Positions 56,251 through 64,000 of a DNA stretch of 64,000 nucleotides are shown here, piece by piece. The translations under genes and the position numbers were made by a program. Within the stretch, counting starts at the first letter, position 1. Each line of letters opens with the position of its first letter. This stretch comes from Corylus avellana. Lineage: Eukaryota > Streptophyta > Magnoliopsida > Fagales > Betulaceae. The stretch covers positions 16,706,545-16,770,544 of the forward strand of contig NC_081551.1 in the NCBI RefSeq assembly GCF_901000735.1, given 5' to 3'. A model generated the notes under the pieces. The model saw only the letters and a list, made by a program, of their open reading frames with translations, made no database searches and was not told the DNA's origin.

Positions 56251-58535
56251 CGGAAAACACGCATTGGCTGAAAAAAATGATCAGATTTAAGGTTGAAGAG
56301 ACTAGATATGGATCTAGATCTAGATCTACAAACTAGATCTAAAACAACCGGTTAAAAACGGAGACCTGTGGAGTCTACAGAGAAGACGTCGAGCACTGCT
56401 ACTATGAAATCTTTCCTCTTTTGAAAGTTCTTTTTAATGTTATTTAGATGAAAAGAGAGACACATTCTCAAGAAAAGGCAGTTAGGCAATAGGAGGTTTC
56501 CCTTACTCTTACTCTTCTAACAAAGACTACTCTTTTTTCTTTGTTTGGGTGCTGGGATGATCAGTTTTTCCAATGCCCCCAACGTACTGCATTGGGCTAC
56601 TACTGAGTCATCGTTATCATGGAAAAGGCAAAAGAAGAAGAAAGAAGAAAAGAAAAAAAAAATAGTAATGCTTGTGACATATCTTTGAAAATTATTTGAT
56701 AAAGATTCATTTGGTGAGAAATTGATTCATTGCATTCAAAATCTTCCGGACGTTATTTGATGAAGATTGATTTGGTGAGCAATCGATTCTCTGCATTCAT
56801 TCAAAATCTTATTGGCAGATCAGCTGACGTATGGAGGAGGGATCATCTGCTTAAAATCAGGCTTACTTTTTATGGGGGATGGAATATTGTCTCAATATTT
56901 TGCAACTACCAAGCACCTAAAACTGAGTCCCGCTATCAGGCTACCAAGAGTTAGATAAGTATTTGTTAAAGTCTGATGTGACTTTATTAAAAAAAAAAAA
57001 AAAATTGTAGAAAAATCTCTCTCTTCCTAGTCCTGCTAGATTTTTTTTTTTTTTTGGTTAAATTTTTATAAGTTAATATTTAATTTCTAATGCCTCAAAA
57101 TTTATTTTTTGATTTAAAACTAAAACCTATGGGTGGAAGGTTAACCCTTTAGGGACGGTATCACTTAAAAGGGATTTTATCATCCTAAATTTAGTGCTAA
57201 TACCTCAAATTTGAATTTTCCTTTAATATCTCTCTTCTCCAATTAAAAAAAAAAAGGGGGGGTCATGTCTTACGCTTAGCTGCCTCATGGCAACCGAAAA
57301 TCTCAACTCCCTAAAACTCATGTTTCACTTTAGATCCAACTGCAGTAACTGCAGACTTGTCGCTCACTTGAAAACACTTCGAATTTGGATTTTCAGCAAT
57401 TTGATATCCATCTGCTCTAACGAGATAGACTATCCAAAATCTGTTCAAATTTGCTACTCATATGATTAATAATTCGAACCATAAAATTGCTTTCCATTCC
57501 ACATCTCAAGTGATTTTTGAGAAGATCTTTGTCTCACTCTCTCTGGGCATTGCATTTCTTTATTATTTGTGTGTGATAAATGAGCACCGAGTATCCAATA
57601 TCCATGCTGGTATGCTGGTGTGCAGTGAATAATAAATGAGTCAATAACGGAATTCAACAACACATTCCCAAATTTTGCGGATGTCTGAGGATCTGACTCC
57701 GGATCACCTACGTTAATGTTTGCAATATCATTTTTTTTTTTAAAAAAAAAAAAAAATTCAAAAGGATTCTACAATGTATTATTACCACTCACTCAAAATA
57801 GGGCATTTATTATAAGATCTTCTGTTATAATTTTTTTTTTTCTTTTGTAACCCGTCTCTCTGGGATAAATTTTGAACCCGTACAAAATGTTTTCTCTATA
57901 CGATCGTCTTTTCCGTTTATAACTGCAAAAGCTCATAAAGGAAAGAAAGAAAATATATGGCAACAAAAATAGAGAAAGAAAACCAAATGTGTACCCGGAA
58001 CCTCAACCACACTAGATTAAATTTCAATCTATCAATCTATAAAAAATAATAATAAAAAAGAATGCCACTCAAACCCAGAGCTAGCTGGTTTACCCCGAAA
58101 TGCCTATCAACCACCGATCATTTATACATTGCTCCTAAGAACTATATGTCACCCTCAACCCCTTAAATTACCAATTATTAACAAAAAGTACATGTGACTT
58201 ATGTGTGCTATTTACTTAGAATTATGAAAATGCCCTCAAGAAAAAAATACAAAAAAAAAACTTTTAAATTGAAGCACGGTAGTTTGGTCGAACCACTCCA
58301 AGTACTTGTTTATGTCATATAATGATTAAACTCATCAAACATTGCAAGCGGTAAATACTCCTTTGTTAGTTATACATGTCATATCATAAGAAATTATATT
58401 ACCAAATAAATTATAATCAATAATCATATGATTATTTGCCAAAAAAGGTATTTGTTAACTGTTCTACAAAATCTAACTATATCGCATGATAAAAGGAATG
58501 ATTAAAGTATCTAAGTAAACTTTTCTTCTAATCAT
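56251..58535. other. AT-rich intergenic DNA
   Basis: No gene recognised. Minor features: a ~70-bp direct repeat containing TTATTTGAT(G)AAGATT.ATTTGGTGAG (56692-56810), and several homopolymer runs (56990, 57040, 57730, 57830). Confidence 0.55.
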
Positions 58536-58539
58536 ATTT

Positions 58540-58850
58540 CAACTCTCGTTGTCGTTTGTCGTGAAGGTAATTTTTTTGATTTGCTTCGTGAAACCAAGAG
58601 CATCTTTCCCACTAGCTTGCCTACTCATGAACTCATATGAATCCTTCAATTTTATACCACTGTTATCAACCAAATCAATTTCAATGCTTGTGCTTTTGAG
58701 CTTTTTTTGTTGCGATGGCAATCATGTGAGCACATTATGGAATATGGGGAGCATGATTATGATTGAACTCGAGACCATGTGTATAATATTTTACATTTTC
58801 TTTATCAATTTGAATTATCATATGTGCTTCGCAGCTTTTCCTCAGCATAA
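58540..58850 (-). pseudogene. FAR1-related (FRS) DNA-binding domain fragment
   Basis: On the minus strand, CEAHMIIQIDKENVKYYT and GLEFNHNH are followed by a stop; then, in shifted frames, SSKAQAL and EIDLVDNSGIKLKDSYEF, MSRQASGKDALGFTKQ. This matches the order C..H, HNH, SK.QAL, SGI..K.SYE.M.RQ.GG...LGFT..D of FAR1/FHY3-family proteins, which derive from Mutator-type transposases. At least one stop and one frame shift are present, and the transposase core and SWIM domain are missing. A plus-strand frame of 165 codons over the same place (58549-59046) is a shadow. Confidence 0.78.
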
Positions 58851-59049
58851 AAAAGGCATCATGATTCATATGACCCAAATCTTCTGCATTGTGGGACTAG
58901 AGATGGTAGAAATGCCTAAGATCCTCGCTAGATACCCTTTTGAGTATCCAATGTTGGAAATTTTAGATCAAAATCCTCTAAATTCTTTTTGGATATCTAC
59001 CAAGTGTTCTTCAATTATAATCACCTTATCATTTACAACATTATAAAAA

Positions 59050-59650
59050 TGGCAATAGTTGAGATGGTAGAATCTGAATTATTTGATTTAAAAATAATGA
59101 TTATATAATAAAATATCCTAAAATATTACATTTCGTGGCCCATTAAGCATTTGGAAAAAGCCAAACGACGAAACCATCCAAACATACTCTGAACCATTTG
59201 GGACACAAACACCAAATGAACACGACCAATCGGGCAAATAGATAATAACACCATATAAATGGAGCTACCTCAATATGATCAAATCAAATTTATTCATACA
59301 GATAAACACCGAACTCCGTAAATAAAAACGGAAGAAGAAGAAGAAGAAGAAGATCACATCCGCCTATCAAGAAGGAAACGACAAGAGAAGAGAGCAACAA
59401 GTTTAGTGTTAATCATCGACATATTTGCACCTGTATTCAGTTTGAATATGGTAGAGGGCCAAGTCCAATAGGGCATGTACAAGAGGAAAAGGAAAAAAGA
59501 AAGATAAGAAGAGAAAAAGATGGTCATTAGCGTGTAGAATTAAAATTTAGAAACATTTGTTTGATCTTTTTGTTCCTCCTTTGGCCCTCAACTATACACG
59601 AACAACTCTTAATAGTTACAAAGACAGTGGGGTCTTGATATGATACAGTT
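59050..59650. other. Downstream region of the DUF4050 gene
   Basis: No coding sequence. It contains an (AAG)n run near 59330-59350. The part nearest 59650 should hold the 3' UTR of the minus-strand DUF4050 gene. Confidence 0.5.
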
Positions 59651-59652
59651 CC

Positions 59653-60833
59653 TCAATCATACAGCCCCTCCTGCTCCCATACATCTACCAGAAAGTCTAT
59701 CATTTCCTATCAATTGAAATTTAAAGCATTAATAGCAAACAGTGAAATTAGTAAAATACTCCAACGAAAAAGAAGAAGCAAGATTAACAAATTACACAGC
59801 AGACTTACAGATAGAGGGATTGGCTGGGGGAATGGCTGCTTGGTACCAAGCAAACTTTCATAAGTCGCATTCCAACTGCAAAGACACAATAAGTAGAACA
59901 AAAATAAATAAGAGGGATTATAGCTCATAGAACGGGGAACAAAGAATAACTTTATCATGTAATAATCTATTTCTGCCAGATATATGTCCCCTCCATATGA
60001 TTTCTCCCTTCTTAATCAAACTATAAAAGCAGTTATATCAATCACTGATCAGTATCATTTCCAAAAGGTCGCAAATATTTTGCATGCAGCAAACACATTG
60101 AATCAAGAAGGGCTGACTATGAACAATACATTAAGAAACCAATTAAAACGTGCTGACTTTGCTTTTGTAAGTGGGAAACGGCAGCACTTGATTCTATAGA
60201 CTTGCTGGATGGTTGCTGCAGGCTTTCAATCAATGAATTCATCATAAAAGGCACAAGTAATGAACACACCTTAATCTGGGTTCCCGACTCCGTTGAGTAT
60301 GATCCCTGGACCTGCTAGATCCAATCCATTGAAGCCTGGTTTGATTCCAGAGAAGAACACCTGCATGTCAAGTGATGTACATTTTACATGACAGTCTCAC
60401 AAACCAGAATTGCACTAAACCAGGGTACAAGTGATGCACCAGCCATAAACCCATAAACATGAACATGACTCACAAAAAGGGGGTCATAAAAATCTCCAGA
60501 TGGTACCATATAAGAACAACCACAATTTCTCAGTACATAAGCAGGAAACAAAGGATAACATAGGAAGGAAACTTGCCATTATTTACAAAATCAGAATTGC
60601 TGCTCATGCTAGCAATGCCACTTCCACAATTTAGGGTCTGGTTTGACGTGCTAATGGATGAGATGCTTCTTTGAGATTGGACAGTGCTGTTGTCCAGATC
60701 ATACGTGCTGGTACTCCAGAAATCATCAGATACACTAGGTTTTCTCACCATGCGCCCTTGAATTTTCAGTCCCTTTGACGGCTCATCAACAGCAATAATT
60801 GGTGTGGGTTTAGTGCAGCATCCAAAACAACCC
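59653..60833 (-). CDS. DUF4050-family protein, 5' incomplete (four exons visible)
   Basis: Exons on the minus strand: B 60577-60833, C about 60270-60360, D 59809-59875, E 59653-59706. Exon B reads GCFGCCTKPTPI, AVDEPSKGLKIQG, KPSVSDDFWSTS and QSQRSISSISTSNQTL. C reads LLWNQTRLQWIG. D reads WNATYESLLGTKQPFPQPIPL. E reads EMIDFLVDVWEQEGLYD and ends at TGA. These are the hallmark blocks of a small, conserved plant family of unknown function (DUF4050, as in Arabidopsis At5g25360). Reading phases join correctly across all three introns. The B/C intron seems to start with GC (GGCAAGT), a GC-AG intron; the others are GT-AG. Exon B begins after an acceptor (AACAG), so the start exon (expected to end ATGGG) is missing and may lie in the gap at 61664. 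About 155 aa are visible of a protein of roughly 160-170 aa. Confidence 0.9.
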
Positions 60834-61663
60834 CTGTTCTGTTACAAACCAAGTTAAATCACATATACAACAAATAGCAGCAACCAAGACAGTACAGCAT
60901 TAAGGCAAGATCAATAAGTGTTAGCAGTTAAACCAGTATAAGTCGTAGTCATCAAAATTTAATTTCCTTTTTTCCTTTCCCACTTAGGAGACAGAATATT
61001 TCAGTTAGGTTCAATAGTTGCAAAGTTAGATGCAGTATCAACAGTGCCACAAAAGGATCATCAAGCTTAATTCACAATTATCAAGGACACTAGACAATAA
61101 GCATATCCTGGTGCAGTTTCTCAACCATCTTTCTAAGATAGGAATGGATACCAGTATTTTTAGATGCATAGGAATAACTAGATAGTTTTCTTCTTGAGAA
61201 TCAGGGTACTAACAATGTCGTAATTTATAGGAGCTACCAAAATTGAACGTGTGACTTAGTTTCAATATAAGTGTATTCACTGTATTTTAGTTCTGGCTCC
61301 AATTGCCCATTCAAGATGATAAATTCATAGCATCAATGCCTAAGTTAATTATAGATTCATTTACTTTCCATGTCATGATTGATGACCTATTGCAGCCTTA
61401 ATTAGTTCATTTAGTTTCCATTTGACATAATGAAACATTGAGCACAGGAATAAAGCGCAAAGGGAACAACTGAAACGTGAAAATAGATTGACAACTAGTA
61501 AGACAGCGATGAAGACAGTAGGTTAAACCGCTCAGCAATGGGCGGAAAGGTCCCGACATGGAAAGCTTAATTTAAGAAAACATAGTAGAGCAGTTCTGCA
61601 ATAAAAATAACAATGAAAAAATACCACCCAGAGGACATAAAGTGCACAAGCAAATGTAAGCAA
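60834..61663. other. Presumed first intron of the DUF4050 gene
   Basis: No coding exon was found here on the minus strand and no ATGGG followed by a usable donor. It probably is intron or 5' leader of the DUF4050 gene, cut by the assembly gap. Confidence 0.45.
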
Positions 61664-61763
61664 NNNNNNNNNNNNNNNNNNNNNNNNNNNNNNNNNNNNN
61701 NNNNNNNNNNNNNNNNNNNNNNNNNNNNNNNNNNNNNNNNNNNNNNNNNNNNNNNNNNNNNNN
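61664..61763. other. Assembly gap (100 N)
   Basis: Exactly 100 Ns. The sequence after it is a second copy of DNA found at 50388, so the gap joins two contigs whose order is uncertain. Confidence 1.
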
Positions 61764-63319
61764 AAAAGAAAAAGAAAAAGAAAAAAATTAAATTCTTGTA
61801 CGCATTGTCATCAAATGAATGCATAAAAAAGAATCATCCTTATTCCAGTGTGAACTCCATCCATGTATTTGGCTTAAAAGTTAAAAGTCCATGTAATTAA
61901 AGTCAACTGGTCGGAGTTTTGACCCTATGCACAGTGGTCAAAAATGGGTTTCCTCGCAGGAAGAGGAAGAGGAAGAAGCAGTGAACCAAACATATACGTT
62001 AGTAAAGGTTGACAGTGTACAAGAGTTGGCTGTGGGAGGGACCATGTCGTACATATATTAATATATGGTTCATTTCTTGAAGACAATTTGGGAGAGAGAG
62101 AGAGAGATGTACAATGAATTTGATCTATCATTTATTATTTATTTATATATAATGTGGGGTCCAAAATTGAAAGAGAAACATAAACATAAAAAAGCCCAAA
62201 GTGTGGGTTAGAATCAGTGGATCATCTCTTTCAATATTAATTTGTTCAAACCTTCTTTTCGTGTGACACCTCAAATTGCTGACTCTTTCTCCCTCCCTTC
62301 TCCTCCAATACTTTTCTTGCTATTACATAGGATACGCACTTGCCATTGTTATGCTATAAGGATTAAGATGTTGTAAATAACTTATATAATTTTGATGGGT
62401 TAGAAAGGGTAATGATATTCTTCACACCTATTTATCGTATTTATGTCGCAATGAACTGATGTTGTGTGTTTTAAGTAGTTTCTTGTGTCAGTTATTTAAA
62501 AACAAAAGAATAAAGGAAAGCTGCTTAAAACATACTACAACAGTTGGTGTGACATGTTTGTCATAAATTGTTACTATGTTAAAAAAACATAAAAATGCAC
62601 CTTCAAGATCTTTGATTGGTTGTTTCGTGATAGTTTCCCAAAATATTACCATTTGCCTTCACGTTCAAAACACACACATTCCACGGTCTAAATTAATCCC
62701 TCGCATTAATTTGATCAGGAAAATGGAGTGCGAGAGAAATTCTGTTCTTGGTTGCCTGTTCACTTGTTGCAACACCCTTTCCACCAAAGTCGTTTTTGCA
62801 CACCATTTTTATGTATAACCCATTCAATGCATGCATAACATATAGTTCATTACAAAATGGCAATGGCGGCTGCCCACCGACTGTCATCAGCTTGCCATTA
62901 AATATTAGGACATAATTTTTCTCTAAATTTGGTTGAAAAAAATTCCTCTAACCTATTTTATAAAAATGACATGTGTCATCTACACGTGAAAAACAAATGC
63001 TTTTTTTTTTTAATTGTTATGACAAAGTTGGAAGAAATCTTATTAAAAAAGTATGTGTTTTTCACTTGCTACTTAAAAAGTATATGTTTCTCACATGAAA
63101 AGTGACACATGTCATTTTTATAGAAGAAAACTCTGTCCTTAGTTACATATATTTCCCGCTTGTACACAATAAGCATGACCTAGCCATATATCTCTTTGTA
63201 TTTATTTTTTTAATTTTTTTTTTATCATGTTCATACTAGTAAATAGATTGTGCAACCACTAATCAAAGCACAACTACAAAAAAAAAACAAAAAAAACAAA
63301 AAAAAAAAAAACAAAAACA

Positions 63320-63361
<42 letters not shown>

Positions 63362-64000
63362 AAAAAAAAAAATTGTAAGAGTATCATACCAAATCTTGTA
63401 AGGACTAACATAGCAATGTCCCTATGAGTGTCTCATTATCCCTGACTCATTTGGTCACATCAGATTAAGCATCTCTAATTCATCTTGAGTCAAATATCTC
63501 ATAACAAGGCTTAACCTCCACAAAACATGTTGTTCCCTTACAACATCCAAAAAGCTACATAACTTGCAGCATAGTGTACAAACACAATACGAATGTGTTA
63601 TCAAATAGTCTTCCCTTTGCCCTCATGTCAGTTAGTTTCAGTCCAATCGCCTTTTTAGTAATGCTCTTTTAAATCGCATCATACATGATTATAGGTGTAA
63701 TATCTTTGAATAATAATATAAAATAAATTGTATCTAATCCGACTCAGTCAAATTTTATAAAATAATACTCGTAATTTAAAATATCCCAAACAATTTAAAT
63801 ATTTTAGCCCGAGTTGAACGTTCGATGCTTCTTTGGAATGTTCGAATAAAACCCTAAAACCCTTGATATAATAGTACACTGAGCATTTGAAGGTAGTACA
63901 CCGAACGTTTGAAGGTAATACACCAAACGTTTGATAAAGCTTGAAAAGCTAATTTAACCTATCAGTCACATCATTCAAACTTATACACTCCACCCACTCC
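61764..64000. repeat. Duplicated segment, copy 2 (matches 50388-52548)
   Basis: Near-identical to 50388-52548 and running off the window. Differences: (AAAAC)n and poly-A growth at about 63279-63371 in place of an AATA-rich run, CTAGTAAATAGATTG inserted near 63236, and a ~24-bp doubling (GAACGTTTGAAGGTAATACACC) near 63903. It contains the second copy of the foldback element at 62904-63145. Confidence 0.93.

Noticed and set aside
58549..59046. 165-codon plus-strand open frame
   Set aside because: It is antisense to the FAR1-like fragment and shows no family features.
61567..61900. Open frames running through the N gap
   Set aside because: They exist only because Ns are read as unknown residues.

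Overview
The window is plant nuclear DNA, almost certainly from a dicot (probably woody) genome. The evidence is a two-exon EIN3-binding F-box gene, a multi-exon DUF4050-type gene with plant splice sites, Ty1/copia and Ty3/gypsy elements primed by initiator-Met tRNA, a TRIM, MULE and FAR1 relics, and very AT-rich intergenic DNA full of foldback MITE-like hairpins. Species cannot be named from the sequence. It is a scaffold of three contigs joined by two 100-N gaps (6432-6531 and 61664-61763). Both gaps are flanked by sequence repeated elsewhere in the window, so parts of the layout may be uncollapsed haplotypes or misjoins.

Layout. 1-711: tandem TRIM retrotransposons. 1449-6431: first copy of a ~4.95 kb segment (a T-rich, gene-5'-end-like stretch followed by a ~690-bp satellite). 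7093-12430: a nearly intact young Ty1/copia element on the minus strand. 12431-17350: second copy of the duplicated segment. From there the ~690-bp satellite runs to about 30.9 kb. It is broken by a ~1.84 kb LTR-like insertion (19894-21732) and by an 0.83 kb insertion holding the last exon of a GEM-like GRAM-domain gene (26703-27536). 30.9-38.1 kb: old transposon remains (gypsy integrase, Mutator transposase, a Myb/SANT-like fragment) and short tandem repeats. 38116-42188: a SIRE-type non-autonomous copia element with both LTRs and a perfect CATAG target-site duplication.

Two host genes are convincing, both on the minus strand. The EBF1/2-like gene (43503-46133) would encode the substrate receptor of the SCF ligase that destroys EIN3/EIL transcription factors in ethylene signalling. 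Its promoter has two perfect EIN3-binding consensus sites, which fits the known negative-feedback loop, and its leader carries a long overlapping upstream ORF. The DUF4050 gene (59653-60833) has four exons visible, one apparently joined through a GC-AG intron; its start exon is missing and may lie in the gap. 46.6-58.5 kb is AT-rich intergenic DNA with foldback elements, a LINE-like tail and microsatellites. 61764-64000 repeats 50388-52548.

Nothing here is clearly a new molecular system. The most interesting points are the satellite with higher-order structure and a captured gene exon, a fresh 21-bp perfect hairpin that looks like a template-switch mutation, the EBF promoter and leader architecture, and the element junctions that do not fit simple insertion.
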